Positions 21,799-33,474 of a stretch of 64,000 bases of DNA are shown here, in pieces (positions within the stretch are counted from its first letter, which is position 1; each line of letters opens with the position of its first letter). The DNA lies in assembly GCF_000801105.2 (NCBI RefSeq), contig NC_079514.1, positions 12,874,293 to 12,938,292 of the forward strand, read 5' to 3'. Origin of the DNA: Raphanus sativus (taxonomy: Eukaryota; Streptophyta; Magnoliopsida; Brassicales; Brassicaceae). A model generated the notes under the pieces. That model saw only the letters and a program-made list of their open reading frames with translations. It had not been told where the DNA came from and made no database searches. Position numbers and translations under genes: made by a program.

Positions 21799-23974
21799 GC
21801 AGTATTGGGGATCGATAGTGCAAGTTATAATTTGTTTCCTTAAATAGTTAAAAAGCTTTCAGGCGCTCTAGATCGTAAAGCGGAAGGTGATCTCGTGGGG
21901 AATGCATTGTTTCGCTGGCAAAGGTAAGCTTTTATTTGAACACTAACTAGTACAAGTTTCTGTCGACAAATAGAATAATGCTCAACATTTTTTTTTCATA
22001 CATTGTGCAGTGATGTTGATGATCCTCATACTTTTGTGGACCTCTCTGTGTCAACCTCCAATCCGTAAACTATCTTCTTGGAGCTCATCTTTATTACAGC
22101 ATTTTTTAATGTTTTGAAATAATAATTACTTTGTAATTTTGTTTATCGTTTAAGGGTTCTACTGATGAGGTCTTCTGCTTACTACCCTAAATATGGAATC
22201 GGAGCATTTGCGGTGTACCCTTTGCTTTCAAAGAAGGCGTAAGTATATCATTTATGGAGAAGAGGCCTGTCTCGTGTTACTTAGATTTGGATGTTATGCT
22301 ATGAATTTTTTTTAATATTTGTGAATATATGAAGGCATGTTGTTTCTGTAGTGAACAGTTATCTGACGAATATGGAATCATGGGGTTGAGGTACGGCTCA
22401 ACGAATTTGTCTCTCGGAGCTACTGTCTCTCCTTTTACCAGTAAGCACTTCTAGTAGTTCCTCTGCTTCTTTGTTTCCCTACACGATTCTGACCCTTTTT
22501 CAATCCACATCCTAGCAAAGGACGAGTTTCCGAAGAGTGCATGGCTGGTAAGCAAGATGGGAAGGCTTACTGTGGGAGTGCAGTATGAGCCGCTATGTGG
22601 TACAATGTTTTTATTTTTGTTTAACAGATAATTCACCTGTGGAATCTATACATTATGTGAGTGAAAGAAAGTAGGCATCAACTATAGTATTTGGGCTTTT
22701 GTGCTAGATGAAAACAAAGACACCGCAAAATACACCGACTTAAGGAACTGGAGTTGTGCTGCTGGCTATGGAGTAGGGTCAAGAAGCCCCTTGAGCCCTT
22801 CTTTCAACTTTGGCCTTGAAATAGCAAGGAGTTCTCAGGTCATACTTTTAATGTCTGTGTGTAGATGAAACATGGCTGTTATGCTGTCTATAGCATATTG
22901 TTATCCGATGAAACATCAGTATTCTTGTTGACTGTTATCGTTCTTGTAAATGCAGTTTATTGCTTCGTTCTACCAACATGTAGTTGTCCAAAGGCGGGTA
23001 TGACTCTTTTAAACTGGTCCTTTCCCTCTGCTGCCTCATTACTCGTAGGTAAAATTAAATACAATTTCTGGCTCAACATTAAATGGACTTGGAACAGGTG
23101 AAAAATCCTTTTGAAGAAGACGAAGTAGTTGGAATCACAAACTACATTGACTTAGGTTTTGAGCTACAAACGAGGTTGTGAACATCTCTGAGATAAAAAA
23201 CATTGTTAGCTAATGTTTTCTATATATGGTAACATATCTTAAAATTGAAGGGTCGATGATTCCAAGGCATCAGACAACCTCCCAGATTCTTCTCTGCAGA
23301 TGGCTGCGTCTTGGCAGGCCAATAAGAACTTCTTGCTGAAGGTATGATCCAGAATGCTTGGTAATAAAAGTCAGAACCTCAGTATGTATGTGTGTGTTTT
23401 GCAGGGTAAAGTTGGAGCTCTAAGCTCAACACTCACATTAGCATTCAAGTCGTGGTGGAAACCGTCTTTCGCATTCAATATTTCAGGTATGTCCTCCATA
23501 AAACAATCTTCCAGTTATGGAAGATCATTGTTGAACAGTTAGAGAAATCCATCTTTAGATGAGCATAAGCTCTTAGTCTATAAGATTGTTCTTGTTACAT
23601 GAACATGTTGGACTCGTTTTTGATGCAGCAACTACTAATCACTCGACTAGAGAAACAGCATATGGTTTTGGTCTACGTGTTGACAACATAAGAGAGGCCA
23701 GGTAAAGTCCATTTGAGACTTGTTTGAGTACAATCAAAATCCTCTTTAACTTTCAAACAAACCAGTATGTGAATTCTCATTGTTGTTTATTCTATGACAT
23801 TGCAGTTACCAAAGAGCAGATCCAAACTTTGTAATGCTGACACCAAACAAAGAACATCTGGCCGATGGGATTGTGTGGAAAATGGGGAAGAGACCAATGT
23901 TTCAATCCGATTTAGACGCTGAGAACTTCAGCGAGCTGCCTAAAGAACTCAGACCTCCCCAGAAGATTCTCTAA
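21356..23974 (+). CDS. OM47: OM47-type mitochondrial outer membrane beta-barrel protein
   Basis: Fourteen exons assemble without any frame break: 21356-21444, 21613-21757, 21856-21923, 22011-22064, 22155-22238, 22352-22440, 22516-22596, 22708-22838, 22956-22997, 23098-23174, 23251-23341, 23405-23486, 23629-23701, 23806-23974. The product has 424 residues, starts MGNFLDKEPPPP and ends PPQKIL. It has the alternating polar/hydrophobic pattern of a porin-like barrel and no targeting peptide or transmembrane helix. The Arabidopsis counterpart (At3g27930) is a plant-specific outer mitochondrial membrane protein distantly related to VDAC; a role in carbohydrate use during senescence has been proposed. 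Intron 2 has U12-type signals. Each of the other introns is GT-AG. Confidence 0.92.
21758..21855 (+). other. Probable U12-type (minor spliceosome) intron in OM47
   Basis: The only acceptor that keeps the frame open (reading ...VAS|LSGALDRK...) ends AAAAAG at 21855. The donor is GTATCCATT, close to the U12 consensus RTATCCTTT. TTCCTTAAA, close to the U12 branch consensus TTCCTTRAY, lies at 21837-21845, about 10-15 nt before the acceptor. The usual-looking acceptor TTTCAG six bases further on would bring an immediate TAG. Confidence 0.7.
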
Positions 23975-24575
23975 CCTTATTAAATAAAAAAATTTGTTCT
24001 TTTTTTTTTTTTTCATTTCTTGGTTTTCATAATAAGCTTGACTAAAGAAGTTTTATAGCAGTAGTAATAAACCATAGCGTTTTCAAAATGGCAACTCTCT
24101 TCGGTTTATAACCGAACTGAAATTTTTGTTTTTCATTATAAATCAGGTTCAACTCGCTAGATTAAAAATAATCCGGTTATCGTTTTGGTTTGATGGTTAA
24201 GTTTAGTTCTTTTTAATTAGAAAAAGGTTCTAATCAAGTAAAACTGATTCTGACCAAAATTTTCAAACCAAAAATAATAGAATAACTAATTTAATGAAAA
24301 TTAGCTAAAATAGTTTAAATTTTAATTAAATAAAATTGAATTGAATCTAATCCAATTAATTTTTGTCAACTGAACTAATTGAATATAAAACTAAATCAAT
24401 TTTTTTATTTGGTTTAATTCTGTAAAGGTTTATACAAACCAAAATAATTGAAAACTGAGTTAACCAATCGAACCGAACCAGTTCAATACATTTTTTAAAA
24501 TAAAAAATATTTTTGAAAAATGCGATAAAACAGGAGCCACAATCCCATTGTTCATGAACAAAGAAGAAATTAGTA
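23975..24575. other. OM47-DEG1 spacer
   Basis: Contains the OM47 3' flank, a T-rich run near 24001 and AACCGAACC-type motifs at both sides (about 24105 and 24470), perhaps an eroded MITE. No gene. Confidence 0.4.
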
Positions 24576-26811
24576 ATGGCGACTAGTAGTTCGCTTCTCC
24601 TTTCTACTCTCTTCCTCCACTCTCCTCCTCCTTCCTCTCTCATCTCTAACGGATCCTCCTTCAATCCCTCTCCACGATCGATCTCTCTCCACCCTATCCG
24701 ATCCACACGCTGCTTTCGGATCCTCTCGAAGCTTCCGCTAGACGACACCGTAGGAGACGACTATGCTCCTCTTCTCCCGCCGCGGCTATCCGCCGCCGTC
24801 AAGCCTTTCCTTCTCCTCTGCACCTCCGTCGCTCTGTCGTTCTCGCTGTTCGCCGCTTCTCCCGCCGTCGAATCCGCCGCCGCGTTCGTCGTCACCACTC
24901 CGCGGAAGCTCCAGACGGACGAACTCGCGACGGTTCGGTTGTTCCAGGAGAACACTCCTTCCGTCGTCTACATCACTAATCTCGCCGTGAGGTATCGTAT
25001 CGAATCTCTCTCTTTCTCTTCTTCGATTGGATTAAGATTTTTTTCGAGGGATGTTGATGATTGTGTTTGATCAATTTTACTGTACTCATCAAATGAATTT
25101 TGCATTTCTTTAATTGATAAGTTGTCTATAACTTTTAGGTTAAACCTAAGAGGTCATAGGTTCGAATCTCGTTGGAGAGGTCTATTCTATTATAGAGTTA
25201 ATTATATACGGACTTAGTGTAATGTGAGGAGTAGTGTAATGTTAATTTCGTTTATGTGAGGGTGGGGTTTGAATTAGGCAGGACGCGTTTACATTGGACG
25301 TGCTTGAGGTGCCGCAAGGGTCTGGTTCAGGATTCGTGTGGGATAAGCAGGGTCACATTGTTACCAATTATCATGTCATCCGTGGTGCTTCCGATCTCAG
25401 GTCCTTTTCATTCTTCTTTCGATTGCTCTTCTTTCATCTATTCTTAGTTGTTTTATGGAGATTAGTAGTTGTGGTATGAATGATGACTTTTGATATTGAC
25501 CTCATTGCTTCACATGATCTGTATATAACAGGGTCACTCTGGCTGACCAATCGACATATGATGCCAAAGTTGTTGGATTCGACCAAGACAAGGATGTTGC
25601 TGTTCTACGTATCGAGGCACCAAAAGACAAGCTAAGGCCTATACCTGTTGGAGTCTCTGCCGATCTTCTCGTCGGCCAGAAAGTCTTTGCCATTGGCAAT
25701 CCTGTGAGTTATATATAACATCATTTCCTTAGAAATGATCAGTATTATCACTTCTCTGCTTTCTATTGCTCACTTTGGACACACGAAATAAGAACCATTC
25801 TTGTGTGTTTTCTTGCAGTTTGGACTTGATCATACTCTTACAACTGGTGTTATAAGGTATGTTCAGCCACTTATAGTACCTGTTCTTCGCATGCTTTTGC
25901 GCTAACACGCATAATATATGAATGAACCTTTGAGAATATATATAGCATGAATGTGTATTATGATGTGTACAGTGGTTTGCGAAGAGAAATTAGTTCTGCT
26001 GCGACCGGTCGTCCTATTCAAGATGTGATACAAACTGATGCAGCCATTAACCCAGGTAACAGCGGAGGACCGCTTCTAGACAGTTCAGGTACCCTGATTG
26101 GTATAAACACAGCCATTTATTCTCCTTCTGGTGCATCTTCTGGAGTTGGCTTTTCAATCCCAGTTGACACCGTGAGTTCCCTTTTGCAAACCTGGTCACA
26201 TACATCATCTTTCTCTATCCTTTGAATCCACTAACGAGAGAGTTACATTTGTTTCGGGAGTTTATCCCATGTTCAGGTTGGTGGTATCGTTGATCAGCTG
26301 GTTAGGTTGGGAAAGTCACAAGACCCATCTTAGGTATCAAATTCGCACCGGACCAATCTGTTGAGCAACTGGGAGTGAGCGGCGTGCTTGTCTTGGACGC
26401 TCCTCCAACTGGTCCAGCTGGAAAAGCCGTAAGCTTTTCTATATAATCTGCTCCACTCTGCAGCTTCTTTAATATCATTGTTAATTGCGAAGTAATGATG
26501 GTTTTGTTCCACAGGGACTTCAGTCCACAAAACGTGACGGGTACGGGAGGTTAATACTTGGAGACATTATCACGTCGGTTAACGGTACAAAAGTTACTAA
26601 CGGGAGTGATCTGTACCGGATTCTTGATCAGTGCAAAGTCGGTGATGAGGTAAAAAAAAGAACGTGATAGTTCAAAATCTTCATTTTTGGTAACTATGTT
26701 TCTATTTCATACATGAGAGTTTTGACAATGCAGGTGACCGTAGAGGTTCTAAGAGGAGATCACAAGGAGAAGATCTCTGTAACTCTCGAACCAAAACCGG
26801 ACGAGACTTAA
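24576..26811 (+). pseudogene. DEG1: DEG1 thylakoid-lumen serine protease with one-base deletion
   Basis: Eight exons: 24576-24991, 25278-25400, 25532-25703, 25819-25856, 25973-26171, 26277-26428, 26515-26649, 26734-26811. Exon 1 encodes a Ser-rich transit peptide and a hydrophobic thylakoid-transfer stretch ending near VESAAA. The HtrA triad is present: His in NYHVIRG, Asp in DKDVAVLRI, Ser in GNSGGPLL. The PDZ domain (GLQSTKRDGYGR...GDIITSVNG) is in exons 7-8. DEG1 degrades damaged lumenal and photosystem II proteins, including D1. Exon 6 has 152 nt, where in-frame joining needs a multiple of three. After VGGIVDQLVR one base is missing (about 26313), so the frame reaches TAG nine codons on and the PDZ domain is lost. 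The rest of exon 6 is conserved in the shifted frame. Either a damaged allele or an assembly error. Confidence 0.88.
25135..25185 (+). repeat. tRNA-like B-box remnant in DEG1 intron 1
   Basis: GGTTCGAATCTC (25159-25170) matches the Pol III B-box pattern, with AGAGGTCATA before it, as in plant SINE heads. No good A box or poly(A) end was found, so this is at best an old SINE fragment. Confidence 0.3.
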
Positions 26812-27643
26812 GAAAGTTGTGGAAAGAAAGTAAATATAACGGTAGAACAAACAAAACCGGTGGGCTTATTCTTGTATATCAATTGTTCGGAATGTAGATC
26901 GTCCAGTTGTGTAAAAGACAAATCTGTTTATATTTGCATAGCCGGTCTTATGGTTTGGATTGGTATTGATCCTCGGTTTAGACTTTTCGACCATAACCGG
27001 TCTAAACCCTCAATAGATTTCTTAATCACAGACCCCCGGTCTTATAGGACAACTCTTTTTCAAGTGGATACCATTAGATCAAGCTACTATTTTTATTAAC
27101 TATTTGATATTTTGTGGAAATGAAGTTTCATCGATGTTAAACAATCGTAGAGATCGTGAAACGGTCAAACTATTACACAAGTCACCTACAATTTCAGGCA
27201 TTTATTAATGTGTATATACTATTTACATAGTACTTACTAAACAATAAATTTGTGTTGTTTTAACATACGATTCCTGTAGTTTTCAATACTTGTTTCAACA
27301 TAATCTATCTATTACGCACGTGGGCACGAAAACGTGTGTGATCTGCGATGACATTAGGGATGGTGTGCCCGACGTTATTTAATGTGTTTGTCTCTCAATC
27401 TGAGTAACAGTAACAAGACACTGACATATATTTTTTTCACAATAAGGCAGAAAAAAGCGAGAAAAAGACAGTGACAGTATTCTTAAATAGGAATGTACGG
27501 ATTGCAGTCTGTGGTTAGGATGATCTCTAAACCGAACGGGTTTATTAGGGCTTTCTTAGCAATTATCTGTGTCATTTGTGATTTTGCGGGGTCAAAAGTT
27601 AAGGGTTTCTTCATTGAGATCTCTATTGATAATAACAGGCTTG
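26812..27643. other. DEG1 3' flank and spacer
   Basis: No gene. It contains the DEG1 3' UTR and AT-rich spacer up to the hAT element. Confidence 0.45.
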
Positions 27644-27651
27644 GCAATGAT

Positions 27652-28390
27652 CAGGCCTGGGCGTTCGGGTACCCGTTGGCGTCGGATCGGGTTTTTCGGA
27701 TTTCCGGGTTTTCGGGTTTACGTTCCTAGGTCCCATAGTAAAATTTCATTAGTACGGGTCGGGTTCGGATAATAACACTTCGGGTTCGGTTAAAAGTTAT
27801 ATTGCATCATAAAACCCATAAAGTAACCATATATCATTGGGGTTCGGGTTATATCGGTTCGGTTCGGATATAACCAAAATAAAAAAAACAAAAACTTAAA
27901 GAAAAACATAAAGAAAAACAACTAAATTAATAAAAATTAATCTATCACACATAAAATTTCTAAAATAACAATAAAATATTAAATCAAGTATAAAAACAAA
28001 CATTATTTGTAAACAATATACATTATATTATAGAGAGTGGACTTGTTATTCCAATGAACAGATTATAAATTACTTATTTATAACTAATTGTGTACTTAAA
28101 ATATTTTTAATATTGTTAATATTATTATTATATATCATATTACCACGAATATTAAATTTAATAACTAAAATATTTATATATATATTTCAAAATATTTATA
28201 TTAACTATTAGTTTTGGGTTTTCGGGTTACCCGTTCGGGTTCGGTTAATAACACTTCGGGTTCGGATATTTTTTATACCACCCTACAAGACCCGTTCGGA
28301 TATTTTTACATTTCGAGTCGGATAACGGGTCGGGTTTTTCGGTTCGGGTTCGGTTCGGATTTCGGGTTCCGGATTTTATGCCCAGGCCTA
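27652..28390. mobile_element. Non-autonomous hAT element with perfect 8-bp target duplication
   Basis: Starts CAGGCCTGGGCG and ends GCCCAGGCCTA, near-perfect inverted termini. GCAATGAT flanks it at 27644-27651 and 28391-28398. Both subterminal regions are full of TTCGGGTT/TTCGGTTC motifs around an AT-rich centre. It is 739 bp with no transposase. The element at 46485 belongs to the same family. Confidence 0.92.
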
Positions 28391-28398
28391 GCAATGAT

Positions 28399-28766
28399 TA
28401 TGAGAATCTCCTCCATTTTATCTGGACTTAATTCTAATTATGCAGATAATATGTACACGCGTATATGTATGTACGACATGTCGATATCCAACTGCCTCCT
28501 TAGAAATTAGCTTGTTGAGAGCTTGACTATGCCAGTCATATACTCCAGATTAACTAACAACTTAAAAGAAACTTGAAGGTAGAAATATAAACAAGAATAA
28601 CTTTACCACAAAATATAATGAATATTGAATAGTGTCATTTATTAACTTACAAATACTGGTGCATATGTATATCCTCGATTTGCTCATATATAGAGCATTT
28701 GTATCTAGGTTTTTTTTCAACATATAAAATGTAATTAAGTGGAAACTATTTGTGTATATATATATA

Positions 28767-28842
<76 letters not shown>

Positions 28843-29795
28843 TAAGATATGCTAGATGGGGAACCAAAAAGAGAGGATAGCAAGAAGGTGGCAGTATACA
28901 TGTGAGCATCTGAGCTAGTAATATTCTATGCAGTATCGGCGAGAAGCTTGAAGAAGTTAAGTCTATTATTCCTCCAATGAACTAGTTAACTTTGAAGAAA
29001 ATATTGTTCGCCTAATACCAACCATTCACTATATGTTATGCGATGACTCCCACTTAACTTGTTAGTTGGGAATAGGTAGTAGAGTATCCATAAAACACTC
29101 ATATATATACATTTAGTATAAGCTTGTATATTCATTAAACACAACACACCTATAAATATATGATTTTTCTTCTCGAGTTCTCTCTTGGATTAGTTAATAA
29201 CTTAGTAATAATGTAACCATACAGAACAAAGAGACATGATCTAGAGGTACATGTAAAAGGAAGACGCATAAGTCAATGAATGTTCTAATATTTTCTGCTC
29301 TACACTAGCTCTCGATAGGAAAAGAAATGGATGGACAATGTCGTATATATTTTAAGAGACAACCACGAATATTATTTTCATGCAAGAAGAATTATATAAG
29401 GTGTGAAAAATATTTCGACAAATCGATTATTGCTTTTGTGAAAATATATATTAACAAGACGCATTTTACCGCCGTGATGAGGGGATTGCCAACTACATTC
29501 ACATTATTGGTGTGGTGGGGGCAATCGACTATTCAATGTGAAAGAATCAAGTGCTTCATAATGCTGCTTCTTGTGTTTTTTAATCTTGTAAAAGAAAAAA
29601 AGTATACAACCCACGGCAAAAAAATGGCTTTAATTAAGAAGCTAGCTAGGGTAGGTACAGAGAATAAAGCTATGTATACGTATCACCAAAGCTGCGTGTA
29701 TATAAACATTCATAACGAAATTCCGACGCTCACTCTTTCTCTCTCTTTATAAGTAGAGAGTCTCTATAACACATAATTAATCTGAGAATCAAAGG
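28399..29795. promoter_or_regulatory. GL1 upstream region
   Basis: Non-coding region before GL1. It has a compound (AT)n(AG)n tract at 28754-28838 and TATA-like motifs at about 29698 (GTATATAAAC) and 29745 (TTTATAAG), each a plausible core promoter for the ATG at 29796. The open frame at 29327-29752 lacks any recognisable domain and is probably chance. Confidence 0.45.
28754..28838. repeat. Compound (AT)n(AG)n microsatellite
   Basis: A long TA/AT run passes directly into about 16 AG units, upstream of GL1. Likely length-polymorphic. Confidence 0.9.
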
Positions 29796-29958
29796 ATGAG
29801 AAGGACGAGAAGAACAGATGAAGGAGAGAATCATCAAGAATACAAGAAAGGGTTATGGACAGCAGAAGAGGACAACATTCTTAGAGATTATGTCCTTACT
29901 CACGGCAAAGGCCAATGGAACCGCATCGTCAGGAAAAACTGGTCTCTCTTTCTTTGTG

Positions 29959-29961
<3 letters not shown>

Positions 29962-30018
<57 letters not shown>
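29962..30018. repeat. (TA)n microsatellite in GL1 intron 1
   Basis: About 28 TA units begin 20 bases after the splice donor. A useful length marker. Confidence 0.95.
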
Positions 30019-30019
<1 letters not shown>

Positions 30020-30213
30020 TAGCTAGATCATATATATACATATTCTCAATTTGATTTGGTTTACTTTATATTTATTTAGGGCTGAAGAGGTGTGGAAAAA
30101 GCTGTAGACTTAGATGGATAAATTATCTGAGCCCTAATGTGAATAAAGGCAATTTCACTGAACAAGAAGAAGACCTCATTATTCGTCTCCACAAGCTCCT
30201 CGGCAACAGGTAC

Positions 30214-30239
30214 CTCTCTCTCTCTCTCTCTCTCTCTCT
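30214..30239. repeat. (CT)n microsatellite in GL1 intron 2
   Basis: Thirteen CT units begin four bases into the intron, very close to the splice donor. Confidence 0.9.
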
Positions 30240-31128
30240 AAAAAACATGTCTTCATATTTACAAGCTTCAATTTTTAGACCAGTGAACTGCAAATGGTGT
30301 GCAAACGTAAAAATAAAGACTTACAAAAGAATTTTTTTATTGTTTCTTCAATTAAACTTAACTAATGTGTTGAGATATATATTTTATCATTTTATTGCTG
30401 TTTCTTCTAACTGTTTTAAGTGTTTTTTAGTCAGAAAACAAAATAATGTTACTTTTAAAAATGTTCAAAATTCTGTAAATATCTTCATCTATTCTCTTTC
30501 TCTCACAGTGTAGGTACATAAATATGAATATACATCATTTATGAAGATTATACAAATTAATGTCAAGGGAAACAATCATAGACATCTACTGAGATCCATA
30601 ACTGTACATCTACAAGAATTATATTATATAATGGTCGGTTCATGTTATATATAGTATAGTATGTTTTTATGATCTTATTATGATATATTCTCTCCCAAAT
30701 CCAGATGGTCTTTAATAGCTAAAAGGGTGCCTGGAAGGACAGATAACCAAGTCAAGAATCATTGGAACACTCATCTCAGCAAAAAAATCGTAGGGGATTA
30801 TTCCTCCGCTGTCAAAACCACCGGAGAAGAAAATTATCCACCGTCACTACTCATCACCGGCGCAACAGCTTCTTGTCATCATCAACAAGACAAAATCTGT
30901 GACAAGAGCTTCGAGGGCCTAGTATCAGCTTCTTACGAGAATAAACCAAAAGCAGGGTTGACACAGAGAGAAGTCATGGTGGAAAACACTAATGATTCGA
31001 GTATTTACTTCAAAGAGAGGAACAACTTTGATAGCAGTAACGCTTTCTGGTTTAATGAAGACGATTTTGAGATGAATTCATTTGTTATGATGGATTTTGC
31101 GTCGGGTGATATTGGCTACTGCCTCTAG

Positions 31129-31783
31129 TTATGATATAAAAAATTTGTGTTTAATGTTCTTAATTCTGGTTCATTAAGGTTTAAGGATATTGATATATAT
31201 ACGATCTACGAGTGCTTCTTTTATATATTCCGCATAATCAATAAAATGGGTAATTCAAATATGGTATCTTAATAAGTCAATGCAACTGTCATGACCAATT
31301 TGTAAAATTTTGTTTCTGAATTATTCTCTTCTCCATGCTTGCTCGAGCATTGAACCTGTCGTCAAGTTGCACTTACAATGCCTTCGCTACGAATTGTAGA
31401 TTTGAATGTAACATATTGTCAAATAAAGAAAAGTTCCATTCAAAATAGAAGATAAACATCATTATCTCAACCAAGTGATTATGGTGTTTTATTGGTTTCC
31501 ATTATATGGTGGATGTAAGAGCTTTTATCACTGGTGTCAAATTTTAGTGTCAAGAATAAAAATGAATATAATTCAAAGTTAGTAAACACATAGGTATAGT
31601 TATAGAGAAAAACAAAAATATATAAGGTGTCACTTGATGAACACTTTTGATTTCAAGTAGGTGTGCCACTGTTGACGAAGAGTTGTCCTATTAGTCTAGG
31701 TGAGGGACAGATTCTCTTCAATGGCTAGTGAAATGATATTACGCTTTGATCCATTAGAACCCGGAAAATAGGTTACTTGATCA
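31129..31783. promoter_or_regulatory. GL1 3' flank
   Basis: Non-coding. Arabidopsis GL1 is known to depend on a downstream enhancer. The corresponding stretch would lie here, but only about 650 bp remain before the first transposon. No motif was assigned. Confidence 0.3.
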
Positions 31784-31792
31784 TTAGAATTA

Positions 31793-32473
31793 GGGAAAAT
31801 TCCATAAAAATACCCGAACTAAATTTTGTTAAGCTTTTTAATACCCAAATTTTTTCACTACCCAATTTAATACCCCAACTAATTATTTTGCTTATTTTAA
31901 TATCCAAACTTTTAAATATGTGCCCATTTTAATATCCGAACTTTATTTATTTTAATAAAAATACTAATAAGTTTCAAATAAAATTTTAAAAAATCTCTAA
32001 AATTTACAAAATAAACTCAGAAAATTCTAAAATTTTTTGGTGTTTGAGAAACAAAAATAACTAAATAGTGTAAAATATTAAATTTTGTAATAAAATTTCT
32101 AAGTTTTAAATATTCTATTTAGTTTGTTTTCTGAAATAAAAATCGAAATTTATTTTTATCATTCAAATTCATTTATTTTTTGAAAAAATAAATTTTCCAT
32201 GGTTTATCTACCTTCTTTTCTAAATCTTAAAATAAAATTAAAATTTTTAATATTTTTTATTAGATTTTTGAGATTTTATTAAGTTTTGTTTGAAACTTAT
32301 TAGTATTTTTATTTGAATAAATAAAGTTTGGGTATTAAAGTGGGTACAGTGTTAAAATTTTGGTATTAAAATGAGCAAAATAATTAGTTGGGGTATTAAA
32401 CTGGGTAGTGAAAAAATTTGGATATTAAAAAGCTTAACAAAATTTAGTTCGGGTATTTTTATGGAATTTTCTC
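31793..32473. mobile_element. Mutator-type MITE with long inverted repeats
   Basis: Termini GGGAAAATTCC and GGAATTTTCTC open long inverted repeats (well over 80 bp, containing AATACCC/GGGTATT blocks). The 9-bp TTAGAATTA flanks the element at 31784-31792 and 32474-32482. A 681-bp fold-back element with no coding capacity. Confidence 0.9.
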
Positions 32474-32482
32474 TTAGAATTA

Positions 32483-32830
32483 TCCAGAAGAAAAAAGATA
32501 GACAATTAGGTTTTGGTATGGCCATCGTACTCTTTTTTCTTTTTTTTTGGCCATCGTACTCTTTAAATGTAACGTACGTTGCGTTTATTGTGTACAAAGT
32601 ATAGAACTCACTGATTATGATAAAATCTTCGATTTCTTATGTTTTCTTCTAATTTTTAACATTTGATTTATTCCTTAATAGTAATAAAGTCATATGATAT
32701 GTATGCGGTGAATCTGCCCCTGCGGTAAATCTGAACCTGAACCTGCTATATAAGCCAAGAGTCCCAAATTAATGTCCTAGCTGTAAACTCTGCAAATGTA
32801 ACTACCAATATGAAGCCATTTAAGAAATCA
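32483..32830. other. Short spacer
   Basis: No gene. CCATCGTACTCTTT is repeated at about 32522 and 32549. Confidence 0.4.
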
Positions 32831-33474
32831 CTAGATTTTGACCCGCGCTTTTGAAACGCGGATATTTTACGATGAAAAGTTTCAGTAATAATTTAACAAA
32901 TATTTTGGTTATTTTTAAAGAGTGTGTATTTAAAAATTTTTACATTTAAATCAGTATTTTTAAATTCAACCCGATTGTGATTATACCGGTTAATCCGGAG
33001 ATCTGACAATTCAATTTATATTTTTAAAATATTCATATTAAAAATCACTAAAACCCGAGACTAACCGATTGAACTGATGGATGACCGATATGTAATCTAA
33101 TTGGATTTAAATTGTAATAGTTTCATAATTTGTAATCTTATAATCGAAATTTTAAAGTTCACTATTTTGCAATTTATAAAATTATGACGTTTCTACAAAA
33201 TTTTAAAGAGAAAATGATAGATATAAAATAACTAAGATTAATTATTGTATTATTTGAAAAAATTGATAGTAGTATAAAAAATATATTGTTTGGAAACATT
33301 GATAGTAGTATAAAGAAATAAGTATATTGTTTGGAAACATGGATAGTAGTATAAAGAAAGGAACATTAGTGACTTAATGTATGTTTAACTATAAAGTATA
33401 AAGGTGTATATAATTTAAAAACTTACAAAATAAACGTTAGGTCCAACAGAATGTTTCTGTTTTAATAAGATAGA
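32831..33474 (-). mobile_element. Small non-autonomous Helitron, copy 1
   Basis: Read on the minus strand it begins TCTATCTTATTAAAACAG after an A and ends with the stem CCGCG...CGCGG and CTAG, followed by T. The left end on the plus strand is ACTAGATTTTGACCCGCG. It contains short internal repeats around TTGTTTGGAAACAT (33290-33340). A close relative lies at 56827-57476. Confidence 0.85.

Larger units (their letters stand above)
29796..31128 (+). pseudogene. GL1: GLABROUS1 R2R3-MYB gene with exon 1 frameshift
   Basis: Three exons: 29796-29941, 30080-30209 (130 nt, the usual R2R3-MYB exon 2 size) and 30705-31128. The encoded pieces match GL1, the activator that with GL3/EGL3 (bHLH) and TTG1 (WD40) starts leaf trichomes through GL2. 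Exon 1 gives MRRTRR...[10 protein letters not shown] up to WNRIVRK. Exon 2 gives [18 protein letters not shown] with the R3 bHLH-contact motif DLIIRLHKL. Exon 3 completes R3 and the short acidic tail ending ASGDIGYCL. Exon 1 has five A after AGG where four are needed to read RKTG (29934-29938). Splicing at the GT at 29942 therefore leads out of frame, to TAG about nine codons into exon 2. As written, the allele would make only part of R2 and should be null. A homopolymer assembly error is the main alternative. Confidence 0.88.

Noticed and set aside
28562..28909. 115-residue minus-strand frame
   Set aside because: Mostly encoded by the (AT)n(AG)n microsatellite.
29327..29752. 141-residue open frame upstream of GL1
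   Set aside because: No domain, odd composition, ends in a CT-run-coded SLSLSL tail just before the GL1 start; best explained as promoter/leader DNA.
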